From Eriocheir sinensis (Eukaryota; Arthropoda; Malacostraca; Decapoda; Varunidae), in NCBI RefSeq assembly GCF_024679095.1, contig NW_026111831.1, positions 1,257,786 through 1,321,785 on the forward strand: a stretch of DNA of 64,000 nt, in the 5' to 3' direction. Position numbers and translations under genes: made by a program. The notes under the pieces are model-generated. The model did not search any database, was not told the origin of the DNA, and saw nothing but the letters and a program-made list of their open reading frames with translations. Numbering within the stretch: the stretch's first letter is position 1; each line of letters opens with the position of its first letter. Shown piece after piece: positions 1 through 13,325 of this stretch.

Positions 1-980
1 TATTAGTATTTTGTTTATTTATTTTGATACGAATTTACATTATTTTATGTGTATTTTGTATACATTTTTTTAGACGTATTTACCTCATTTTATGTGTATT
101 TTGTATATATATTTTCATAGAAATCTACATTATTTTATGTGTATTCGTATATATATTTTGGAACAAATTTACATTGTTTTATATGTATTTTGCATGTCTA
201 TTTCAATACAAATTTAAATTAGTGAATGTGTATTTTGTATAATTATTTTAATACAAATTTAAATTTTTTATGTGTATTTTGGTATATATATTTTTATAAG
301 AAAATGCGTTATTTTATGGGTATTTTTCTTCTTTATTTTCATATAAATTTACATTATGTTATTAATATTCTGAGTATTTATTTTGATACGATTTTACAAT
401 ATTCTATTTTTGTTTTCTATATATTTTTCTATACATATTTACATTATTTAGTTTGTATTTTGTATATATATTTTATACAAATTTACGTTATTTTAAGTGT
501 ATTTGTTTATGTATTTTCATTCAAATTTACATTATTTTATGTGTATTTTGTATACGTATTTCAACACAAATTTACCTAATTTTATGTGTATTTTGTATAT
601 CTATTTGCATACAAGTTTAAGTTATTTTTGTGTATTTTTGTATGTATTTTTTTTATATATTTTTATAGAAAATTACGTGTTTTTATGTGTATTCGTATAT
701 GTATTTTGAAATAAATTTACCTTGTTTTATGTGTGTTTTGCATATCTATTTCAATACAAATCTACCATATTATTTGTTCATTTTGTATATTACTTTTGAA
801 ACAAATTTAATTATTCTTTATATATTTTTGTATATGTATTTTTAAAAAAATATGCTTTATTTTATGGGTATTTTGCATCTTTATTTTCATACAAATTTAC
901 ATTATTTTATTGACATTCTGTGTATTTATTTTGATACAATTTTACATTATTCTATGTGTATTTTGTATATATATTTTATA
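1..980 (+). repeat. 45 bp satellite block, plus
   Basis: TATGTGTATTTT anchors fall near 46, 91 and 136 and then at 44-45 bp steps. Types 1 to 15 of the 16-monomer set can be followed to about 650, after which the order breaks and resumes with type 3/4-like units near 660-710. TTAA at 248-251 is the empty counterpart of the transposon site in copy 4. Confidence 0.85.
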
Positions 981-1850
981 AAAATGTAAGCTAAATTTGA
1001 ATTGAAATATATATACAAAATACATAAAATAATGTAAATTTGTATCAAAATATTTATACAAATACACATATAATAACGTAAATTTTTAAAAAAAATATAT
1101 AAACAAAATACACATTAAAAAATGTAAATACGTATATAAAAATATGTACAAAATACACATATAATCATGTAATTCGTATCAAAATAAATAAACAAAATAC
1201 CAATAAAATAATTTAAATTTGTGTGAGAAAACATATACAAAATACACATACAATAACGGAAATTTCTATAAAAATATATGTACAAAAATGCACATAAAAT
1301 AAAGTAAATTTGCATTTAAATATATATACAAAACACACATTAGATAATGTAAATGAGTAAAAAAATATGTATACAAAATACCTATGAAATAATCTAAACT
1401 TGTATCGAATTAAATTAAGAAAATACCAATAAATTAATGTAATTTTGGATGAAAATATATATAGAAAATACACATAAAATAACCTAAATACAAATACAAA
1501 TATACACATAAAATAATTTAAAATTTAAAGAAATAAATATAAAAAATAACATAAAATAATGTAAATTTGTAATGAAATATATATAAAAATACACACAAAA
1601 TAATATAAATTTGAATGAAAATATATATACAAATACACATAAAATGACATGAATTTGTATAAAATTTGTATCAAAATATATACGAATACACAATAAAATA
1701 ACGTACTTTTTTATGAAAATATATATACAAAATACACATAAAATAATGTAAATATGTAAGGAAAATATATACAAAATACACCTAGAATAATGTAAAATTG
1801 TATCAATATAAATGTACAGAATATCAATAAAGTAATGTAAAAATGGAAAC
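981..1850 (-). repeat. 45 bp satellite block, minus
   Basis: This stretch is the reverse complement of the plus-strand monomers, with anchors such as AAAATACACATAAAATAA. The switch in follows ATTTTATAAAAATG near 975-985. The block contains a variant stretch at 1480-1600 with AT-rich monomers that have lost the central TTTTGTAT. Confidence 0.8.
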
Positions 1851-2519
1851 AAAGATTATCTAATGTGTGTTTTGTATATATATTTTTATGCAAATTTATT
1901 TTATGTTCATTTTTGTACATATATTTTTATAGAAATTTGCGTTATGTATATAATTTTATATAAATTTATTTTATGTGCATTTTGTATATTTATATTTATA
2001 CAAATACACATTCTTTTATTGGTATATTGTTTATTTATATTTATACGAATTTACATTATTTTATTTGTATTTTGTATATATTTTTTATACGTAATTACTT
2101 AATTTTATGTGTTATATGTATATGTATTTTTATATAAATTACGTTATTTTATGTGTATTCGTGTATATATTTTGAAACAAATTTGAATTATTTTATATGT
2201 ATTTTGCATATCTATTTCAATACAAATTTACCTTATTGTATGTGCATTTTGTGTATTTATTTTAATACAAATTCAAATATTTTATGTGTATTTTGGTAAC
2301 TATAATTTTATAAATAATGCGTTATTTTATAGGTATTTTGCATATTAATTTTCATACAAGTTTACATTATTTTTTAATATTCTGTGTATATATTTTGATA
2401 CGATTTTACATTATTCTATTTGTGTTTTGTATATATATTTCATACAAATTTACGTTATTATATGTGTATTTGTTTATATATTTTCTTTCAAATTTACATT
2501 ATTTTATGTGTATTTTGTA
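1851..2519 (+). repeat. 45 bp satellite block, plus
   Basis: This short plus-oriented block enters through an odd bridging sequence, GAAACAAAGATTATC at about 1846-1860. It ends in an inverted pair of monomers centred at 2519/2520. Types 4 to 11 are recognisable between 2140 and 2450. Confidence 0.8.
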
Positions 2520-2540
2520 TACAAAAAACACATAAAATAA
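2499..2540. repeat. Orientation-switch palindrome, copy 1
   Basis: Two monomers meet head to head at GTATAC (2517-2522). The arms are 21 bp each with one mismatched pair in this copy. Confidence 0.8.
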
Positions 2541-5500
2541 CGTAAATTTGTATAAAACTTTATACAAAATACACAAAAGTAATTAAATTTGTATGAAAAT
2601 AGATATACAAAATACACTTAAAATAAGCTAAATTTGAATTGAAATATATATACAAAATACATAAAATAATGTAAATTTGTATCAAACTATTTATAAAAAT
2701 ACACATATAATAACGTAAATTTGTATAAAAATATACAAACAAAACACACATTAAATAATATAAATACGTATAAAAGATATGTACAAAATACACATATAAT
2801 AATGTAATTCGTATCAAAATAAATAAACAAAATACCAATAAAATAATGTAAATTTGTATGAGAAAACATATACAAAATACACATAAAAGAACGGAAATTT
2901 CTATAAAAATATATGTACAAAAATGCACATAAAATAAAGTAAATTTGCATAAAATTATATATACAAAACACACATTAAATAATGTAAATGCGTATAAAAA
3001 TATGTATACAACATACCTATGAAATAATCTAAATTCTTATCGAATTAAATTAACAAAATACCAATAAAATAATGTAATTTTTCAATGGAAATATATATAT
3101 ATAGAAAATACACATAAAATAACCTAAATACAAATACAAATATACACATAAAATAGTTTAATATTAAATGATATAAATATACAAAATATACATAAAATAA
3201 GGTAAATTTGTAATGAAATATATGTACAAAATACACATCAAATAATGTAAATTTATATGAGAATATATATACAAATACACATAAAATACCATGAATTTGT
3301 ATAAAAATATATATTAGAAATAAATATTAAATAATGTAAATGCGTATAAAAATATATATACAAAGTACATATAAAATAATGTATATTCGTATCAAAATAA
3401 ATCAACAAAATACCAATAAAATAATATATATTTGAATAAAAAGAAATTTACAAAATACACATAACATAACTAAAATTTGTATAAATCTATATACATAAAT
3501 ACACAAAAATAACTTAAATTTGTATGAAAATAAATATACAAAATACACATAAAATTAGGTAAATTTGTATTTAAATACATATACAAAATACACTTAAAAT
3601 AATGTAAATTTGAATGAAAATATATAAACAAATACACATAAAATGATGTAAATTTGTATGAAATATATATACAAAATATACATCAAATAATGTAAATATG
3701 TATAAAAAAATATATACAAAACACAAATAGAATAATGTAAAATCGTTTAAAAATAAATACACAGAATATTAATAAAATAATGTAGATTTGTATGAAAATT
3801 AAGATGCAAAATACCCATAAAATAACGCATTTTTTTGTGAAATATATATATCAAAATACACATAAAATATTTGACTTTGTATTAAAATAAATAACAAATG
3901 CACATACAATAAGGTAGATTTGTATTGAAATAGATATGCAAAATACATATAAAACAATTTAAATATGTTAAAAATATATATACGAATACACATAAAATAA
4001 CGTAGATTTCTATAAAAATATATATACAAAATACACATATAATTAAGTAAATGCGTATAAAAAAATGTAAACAAAATATACATAAAATAATGTAAATTCG
4101 AATCAAAATAAATAAACAAAATACCAATCAAAGAATGTGTATTTGTATAAATATAAATGTACAAAATACACATATTAAATAAACATAAAATAAGGTAAAT
4201 TTGTAATGAAATATATGTACAAAATACATATAAAATAAAGTAAATTTATATGAAAATATATAAAAATACACATAAAATACCATGAATTCGTATAAAAATA
4301 TATATACAAAGTACATATAAAATAATGTAAATTCGTATCAATATAAATCAACAAAATACCAATAAAATAATATATATTTGAATGAAAATAAATTTATCAA
4401 ATACAAATAACATAACTAAAATTTGTATTGAAATATATACAAAAATACATAAAAATAATTTGAGTTTGTATGAAAATAGATATACAAAATACATAGAAAA
4501 CTAGGTAAATTTCTTTTGAAATATATATACAAAATACCCATAAAATATTATAAACTACAAATACACATAAAATAACGTAAATCTGTATGAAAAATATATA
4601 CAAAATACACATAGAATAATGTCAAATCGTATCAAAATGAATAAGCAGAATATCAATAAAATAATGTAAATTTGTATGAAAATAAAGATGCAAAATACCC
4701 ATAAAATAAAGCATATTTAAAATTAATATAGAAAATGCATATACAGTAAGGTAGATTTGTATTGAAAAAATATGCAAAATACACATAAAAGTGTAAATTT
4801 GTTTAAAAATCTATATACGAATACACATAAAATAACGTAGATTTCTATAGAAATATATATACAAAATACACATGAAATGAGGCAAATACGTATAAAAATA
4901 TATATACAAAATACACATTAAATAATGTAAATTCGCGTCAAAATAAATAAACAAAATGTGTATTTTTATGAAAATAGATATACAAAATACACATAAAATA
5001 ACCTAAATTTGTATAAAACTATATACAAAAATACACAAATATAATTTAAATTTGTATGAAAATAAATATACAAAATACACATAAAATTAGGAATATTTGT
5101 ATTGAAATACATATACAAAATACACATAAAATAATAGAAATTTGTACGAAAATATATAAACATATACACTTAAAATAACGTAAATTTGTATCAAATATAT
5201 ATACAAAATACACATTAAATAATGTAAATATGTATAAAAAGATATATACAAAACACAAATAGAATAATGTAAAAACGTTTCAAAAATAAATACACAGAAT
5301 ATTAATAAAATAATGTAAATTTGTATGAAAATAAAGATGCAAAATAGCCATAAAATAACGCATTTTTTATAAAAATATATATACCAAAATACACATAAGA
5401 TATTAAAATTTGTATTAAAATAAATATAATGCACATACAATAAGGTAAGTTTGTATTGAAATAGATATGCAAAATACATATAAAACAATGTAAATTTGTT

Positions 5501-8104
5501 TCAAAATATATTATACGAATACACATAAAATAACGTAGATTTCTATAAAAATATATACAAAATACACATAAAATGAAGTAAATACGTATAAAAAAATGAA
5601 TACAAAATACACATAAAATAATGTCAAATCGTATCAAAATAAATAAACAAAATACCAATAAAAGAATGTGTATTTGTATAAATATAAATATACAAAATAC
5701 ACATAAAATATCGTACATTTGTATAAAACTATATACAAAAATACACAGAAGTAATTAAATTTGTATGAAAATAGATATATAAAATACAGCTAAAATAAGT
5801 TAAATTTGAATTGAAATGTATATACAAAATACATAAAATAATGTAAATTAGTATCAAAATACTTATACAAATACATATAATAACGTAGATTTGTTTAAAA
5901 ATATATAAACAAAATACACATTAAGTAATGTAAATACGTATAAAAAATATGTACAAAATACACATATAATCATGTAATTCGTATCATAATAAATAAACAA
6001 AATAGCAATAAGATAATGTAAATTTGTATGAGAAAACATATACAAATAACGCAAATTTCTATAAAATATATGTACAAAATGCACGTAGAATAAAGTAAAT
6101 TTGCAGAAAAAATATATATACAAAACACACATTAAATAATTTAAATGAGTATATAAAATAACTTAAATTTGTATAAAACTATATACAAAATACACATAAA
6201 ATAATGTAAATTTGTATGATGCAAAATACACGTAAAAATAGGTAAATTTGTATTGAAATACATATACAAAATACACATCAAATAATGTAAATTTGAATGA
6301 AAATATATAAACAAATACACTTAAAATAACGTAAATTTGTATAAAATTATATATTTTATACAAATTTACATTAGATAAACATTAAATAATGTAAATGTGT
6401 ATAAAAAAATATATACAAAAAACAAATATAATAATGTAAAATCGTATCAAAATAAATACACAGAATATCAATAAAATAATGTAAATTTGTATGAAAATAA
6501 AGATGCAAAATTCCCAAAAAATATCGCATTTTTTATAAAAATATATATACCAAAATACACATAAAATATTTAAATTTGTATTGAAATAAATATACAAAAT
6601 GCATATACATTATGGTAAATTTGTATTGAAAGAGATATTCAAAAATACATATAAAACAATGTAAATTTGTTTCAAAATATATATACGAATACACATAAAA
6701 TAAAGTAGATTTCTATAGAAATATATATACAAAATACATATGAAATTATGCAAATACGTATAAAGATATATATACAAAATACTTATTAAATAATGTAAAC
6801 TCGTATCAAAATAAATAAACAAAATATCATGAAAAGAATGTGTATTTGTATGAAAATAGATAATAGATAGTAAATTTGTATAAAATATATATGCAAGATA
6901 CACATTAAATAATGTAAATATGTATAAAATAGTATATACAAAAAACAAATAGAATAATGTAAAATCGTATCAAAATAAATACACCGAATATTAATAAAAT
7001 AATGTAAATTTCTATGAAAATAAAGATGCAAAATTCCCATAAAATAACGCATTTCTTATAAAAATATATATACCAAAATACACATAAAATATTTAAATTT
7101 GTATTGAAATAAATATTCAAAATGCACATACAATAAGGTAAATTTGTATTGAAAGAGATATGCAAAAGTATATATAAAACAATGTAAATTTGTTTCAAAA
7201 TATATATACGAAAACAAATAAAATAACGTAGATTTCTATAAAAATATATATCAAAAATACACATAAAATTAAGTAAATACGTATAAAAAAATGTATACAA
7301 AATACACATAAAATAATGTAAATTCGAATTAAAATAAATAAACAAAATACCAATAAAAGAATGTGTATTTGGATAAATATAAACATATAAAATACAAATA
7401 CAAAATAAACATAAAATAAGGTAGATTTGTAATAAAATATATGTACAAAATACACATAAAATAATGTAAATTTATATGAAAACATATATACAAATACACA
7501 TAAAATACCACGAATTTGCATAAAAATATATATTCTAAATAAATATTAAATAATGTAAATGCGTATAAAAATATATATACAAAGTACATATAAAATAATG
7601 TAAATTCGTATCAATATAAATCAACAAAACACCAATAAAATAAAACATATTTGAATAAAAATAAATAAATTTACAAAATACAAATAACATAACTAAAATT
7701 TGTATTAAAATATATACAAAAATACATAGAAATAATTTGAGTTTGTATGAAAATAGTATACAAAATACACATAAAACTAGGTAAATTTCTTTTTAAATGT
7801 ATATACAAAATAGCCATAAAATATTGTAAATTTGTGTCAAAATATATAAACATAAAATAACGTAAATTTGTTTGAAAAATATATACAAAATACACATAGA
7901 ATAATGTCAATTCGTATCAAAATGAATGAGCAGAATATCAATAAAATAATGTAGATTTGTATGAAAATTAAGATACAAAATACCCATAAATTAAAGCATA
8001 TGTTTATAAAAATACTGATACAAAAATACACATCGAATAATTAAATTTGTATTAAAATTAATATACAAAATGCGCATATAATAAGGTAAATTTGTATTGA
8101 AAAA
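2520..8104 (-). repeat. 45 bp satellite block, minus
   Basis: This is a long minus-oriented block. It contains the short-form junction AAATTTGTAT at 3473-3482. Type 8 and type 9 monomers recur near 3815, 5350, 6515 and 7045 at uneven spacing, so the 16-monomer order here is broken by local deletions and duplications. Segments at 6382-6600 and 6905-7120 are close local duplicates about 523 bp apart. Confidence 0.8.
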
Positions 8105-11100
8105 ATTATATTATTTTATTGGTATTTTGTTTATTTATTTTGATACGAATTACATGATTATATGTGTATTTTGTACATATTTTTTTACACATATTTACAT
8201 TATTTAATGTGTATTTTGTTTAGATTTTCATACAATTTACCTTTTATTATATATGTACTTCTATAAATATTTTGATACAAATTTACTTTATTTCATGTAT
8301 TTTGTATATATATTTCAATTCAAATTTAGCTTATTTTGTGTGTATTTTGTATATCTACTTTCATACGAATTTAATTACATCTGTGTATTTTGTATATAGT
8401 TTTATAAATTTACGTTATTTTATGTGTATTTTGTATATTTATATTTATACAAAAACACATTCTTTTATTGGTATTTTCTTTATTTATTTTGATACGAATT
8501 TACATTATTTTATGTGTATTTTGTATACATTTTTTTATTCGTATTTACTTAATTTTATGTGTATTTTGTATATATATTTTTATACAAATCTACGTTATTT
8601 TATGTGTATTCGTATATATATTTTGAAACAAATTTACATTGTTTTATATGTATTTTGCATATCTATTTCAATACAAATTTACCTTATTGTATGTGTTTTT
8701 TGTATATTTATTTTAATACAAATTTTTTTTATGTGTATTTTGGTATATATATTTTTATAAATAAAAAAATGCGTTATTTTATGGGTATTTTGCTTCTTTA
8801 TTTTCATACAAGTTTACATTATATTATTAATATTCTGTGTATTTATTTTGATACGATTTTACATTATTCTATTTGTGTTTTGTACATATTTTTTTATACA
8901 AATTTACGTTATTTTAAGTGTATTTTTTTATGTATTTTCATTCAAATTTACATTCTTTTATGTGTATTTTGTATATGTATTTCAATACAAATTTGCCTAA
9001 TTTTATGTGTATTTTCTATATTTATTTTCATACAAATTTAAAATATTTTTGTGTATTTTTGTATATAGTTTGATTCAAATTTAGGTTATTTTATATGTAT
9101 TTTGTATATCTATTTTGATAAAAATACAGATTCTTTTATTGATATTTTGTTTATTTATTTTGACGCGAATTTACATTATTTAATGTGTATTTTGTAAATA
9201 TATTTTTATACGTATTTACATCATTTCATGTGTATTTTGTATAGTTTTAAACAAATTTACATTTTATAATGTGTATTTTGTATATTTATATTTATACAAA
9301 TACACATTCTTTTATTGGTATTTTGTTTATTTATTTTGATACGAGTTTACATTATTTTATGTATATTTTGTGTTTTTTTTATACGTATTTACTTAATTTT
9401 ATGTGTATTTTGTATATATATTTTTATAGAAATCTACCTTATTTCATGTGTATTCGTAAATATATTTTGAAAGAAATTTACATTGTTTATATGTATTTTG
9501 CATATTTATTTTTGTATATTCTGTATTTATTTTTGTTATACATATTTACATTATTTAATGTTTATTTTGTTTATATATTCTATTTAAATTTACGTTATTT
9601 TATGTGTATTTGTTTATATATACTCAAACAAATCTATTTTATTTAGGAGTATTTTGTATATGTATTTCAATACAAATTTTCTTAATTTTATGTGTATTTT
9701 GCATGTCTATTTTCAAACAAATTTAATTTATTTTTGTGTATTTTTGTATATATTTTCATACAAATTTTAGTTCTTTTATATGTATTTTGTATATATATTT
9801 CCCTACATATATACATTCTTTTATTGGAATTTTGTTCATTTATTTTTATACGAATTTACATTATATTATGTGTATTTTGTATATATAATTTTCTACGTAT
9901 TTAAATTATTTTATGTGTATTTTGTATATACATTTTCAAAAAAATTTACGTTATTTTATTATGTATTCGTATATATTTTTATACAAATTTTACACAAATT
10001 CATGTTATTTGATGTTTATTTGTATATATATTTTCATACAAATTTATATTATTTTATGTGCAGTTTTACATTCATTTCATTATTAATTTACCTTTCTTTA
10101 TGTTTATTTTGTATATTTATTTCATTAAATTTTAAATTATTTTATGTGTATATTTGTAATTGTATTTAGGTTATTTTATATTTCTTTTCTATATATATTT
10201 TCATTCAAAATTACAATATTTTATTGGTATTTTCTTAATTAATTCCATACGAATTTAGATTATTTCATAGGTATTTTGTATAAATATTTTAGTACTTATT
10301 TATATTATCTGATGTGTGTTTTGTATATATATATTTTTATGCAAATTTATTTTATGTGCATTTCTGTACATATATTTTTATAGAAATTTACGTTATTTTA
10401 TGTATTTTGTATATGTTTTCTCATACAAATTTACATTATTTTATTGGTATTTTGTTTATTTATTTTCATACGAATTGCATGATTATATGTATATTTTGTA
10501 TATATTTTTTTATACGTATTTACATTATTTAATGTGTATTTTGTTTATATATTTTTATACAAATTTACCTTACTATATGTGTATTTGTATAAATATTTTT
10601 ATACAAATTTGCTTTATTTTATGTATTTTGTATATATATTTCAATTCAAATTTAGCTTATTTTTATGTGTATTTTATATATCTATTTCCACACAAATTTA
10701 ATTATTTCTGTGTATTTTTGTATATAGTATTATAAAAATTTACGTTATTTTATGCGTATTTTTTATATTTATATTTATACAAATACACATTCTTTTATTA
10801 GTATTTTGTTTATTTATTTTGATACGAATTTACATTATTTTATGTGTATTTTGTATACATTTTTTTAGACGTATTTACCTCATTTTATGTATTTTGTATA
10901 TATATTTTCATAGAAATCTACATTATTTTATGTGTATTCGTATATATATTTTGGAACAAATTTACATTGTTTTATATGTATTTTGCATGTCTATTTCAAT
11001 ACAAATTTAAATTAGTGAATGTGTATTTTGTATAATTATTTTAATACAAATTTAAGTTTTTTATGTGTATTTTGGTATATATATTTTATAAGAAAATGCG

Positions 11101-11770
11101 TTATTTTATGGGTATTTTTCTTTATTTTCATATAAATTTACATTATGTTATTAATATTCTGAGTATTTATTTTGATACGATTTTACAATATTCTATTTTG
11201 TTTTCTATATATTTTTCTATACATATTTACATTATTTAGTTTGTATTTTGTATATATTTTATACAAATTTACGTTATTTTAAGTGTATTTGTTTATGTAT
11301 TTTCATTCAAATTTACATTATTTTATGTGTATTTTGTATACGTATTTCAACACAAATTTACCTAATTTTATGTGTATTTTGTATATCTATTTGCATACAA
11401 GTTTAAGTTATTTATGTGTATTTTTGTATGTAATTTTTTTATATATTTTAATAGAAAATTACTTGTTATTATGTGTATTCGAATATTTATTTTGAAATAA
11501 ATTTACCTTGTTTTATGTGTGTTTTGCATATCTATTTCAATACAAATCTACCATATTGTTTGTTCATTTTGTATATTAATTTTGAAACAAATTTAATTAT
11601 TCTTTGTGTATTTTTGTATATGTATTTTTATAAAAAATATGCTTTATTTTATGGGTATTTTGCATCTTTATTTTCATACAAATTTACATTATTTTATTGA
11701 CATTCTGTGTATTTATTTTGATACAATTTTACATTATTCTATGTGTATTTTGTATATATATTTTATAAAA
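8105..11770 (+). repeat. 45 bp satellite block, plus, across copy 1/copy 2 border
   Basis: This block spans the restart at 10796 without changing direction. The set at 8461-9133 is 672 bp, not 710, because type 11 is missing: the type 10 monomer runs straight into the AAGTGTATTT of type 12 near 8890-8920. The same loss is seen at 19730-19760 and 47065-47105. TTAA at 11041-11044 is the second empty counterpart of the transposon site. Confidence 0.8.
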
Positions 11771-12635
11771 ATGTAAGCTAAATTTGAATTGAAATATATA
11801 TACAAAATACATAAAATAATGTAAATTTGTATCAAAATATTTATACAAATACACATATAATAACGTAAATTTTTAAAAAAAATATATAAACAAAATACAC
11901 ATTAAAAAATGTAAATACGTATATAAAAATATGTACAAAATACACATATAATCATGTAATTCGTATCAAAATAAATAAACAAAATACCAATAAAATAATT
12001 TAAATTTGTGTGAGAAAACATATACAAAATACACATACAATAACGGAAATTTCTATAAAAATATATGTACAAAAATGCACATAAAATAAAGTAAATTTGC
12101 ATTAAAATATATATACAAAACACACATTAGATAATGTAAATGAGTAAAAAAATATGTATACAAAATACCTATGAAATAATCTAAACTTGTATCGAATTAA
12201 ATTAAGAAAATACCAATAAATTAATGTAATTTTGGATGAAAATATATATAGAAAATACACATAAAATAACCTAAATACAAATACAAATATACACATAAAA
12301 TAATTTAAAATTTAAAGAAATAAATATAAAAAATAACATAAAATAATGTAAATTTGTAATGAAATATATATAAAATACACACAAAATAATATAAATTTGA
12401 ATGAAAATATATATACAAATACACATAAAATGACATGAATTTGTATAAAATTTGTATCAAAATATATACGAATACACAATAAAATAACGTACTTTTTTAT
12501 GAAAATATATATACAAAATACACATAAAATAATGTAAATATGTAAGGAAAATATATACAAAATACACCTAGAATAATGTAAAATTGTATCAATATAAATG
12601 TACAGAATATCAATAAAGTAATGTAAAATGGAAAC
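11771..12635 (-). repeat. 45 bp satellite block, minus
   Basis: This block is the copy 2 equivalent of 981-1850, with only scattered differences. Confidence 0.8.
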
Positions 12636-13304
12636 AAAGATTATCTAATGTGTGTTTTGTATATATATTTTTATGCAAATTTATTTTATGTTCATTTTTG
12701 TACATATATTTTTATAGAAATTTGCGTTATGTATATAATTTTATATAAATTTATTTTATGTGCATTTTGTATATTTATATTTATACAAATACACATTCTT
12801 TTATTGGTATATTGTTTATTTATATTTATACGAATTTACATTATTTTATTTGTATTTTGTATATATTTTTTATACGTAATTACTTAATTTTATGTGTTAT
12901 ATGTATATGTATTTTTATATAAATTACGTTATTTTATGTGTATTCGTGTATATATTTTGAAACAAATTTGAATTATTTTATATGTATTTTGCATATCTAT
13001 TTCAATACAAATTTACCTTATTGTATGTGCATTTTGTGTATTTATTTTAATACAAATTCAAATATTTTATGTGTATTTTGGTAACTATAATTTTATAAAT
13101 AATGCGTTATTTTATAGGTATTTTGCATATTAATTTTCATACAAGTTTACATTATTTTTTAATATTCTGTGTATATATTTTGATACGATTTTACATTATT
13201 CTATTTGTGTTTTGTATATATATTTCATACAAATTTACGTTATTATATGTGTATTTGTTTATATATTTTCTTTCAAATTTACATTATTTTATGTGTATTT
13301 TGTA
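12636..13304 (+). repeat. 45 bp satellite block, plus
   Basis: This block is the copy 2 equivalent of 1851-2519. It starts at the same GAAACAAAGATTATC bridge and ends at the centre of a perfect 42 bp palindrome. Confidence 0.8.
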
Positions 13305-13325
13305 TACAAAATACACATAAAATAA
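13284..13325. repeat. Orientation-switch palindrome, copy 2 (perfect, 42 bp)
   Basis: The left arm 13284-13304 is the exact reverse complement of 13305-13325, centred on GTATAC. Beyond the arms the pairing continues with mismatches because the flanking blocks are inverted copies of the same satellite. Confidence 0.9.

Larger units (their letters stand above)
1..10795. repeat. Very long repeat, copy 1 (short form)
   Basis: This is the first of four tandem copies of a multi-kilobase satellite unit. The sequence from position 1 restarts almost base for base at 10796 and again at 21641, and more loosely at 48983. Inside, orientation runs plus, minus, plus, minus, plus with switches near 980, 1850, 2519 and 8105. 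Relative to the third copy it lacks 16.76 kb, joined here at 3473-3482. Compared with copy 2 it also lacks about one monomer near 4711, which accounts for most of the 50 bp length difference. The unit boundary is arbitrary because it follows the window start and not a biological end. Confidence 0.85.
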
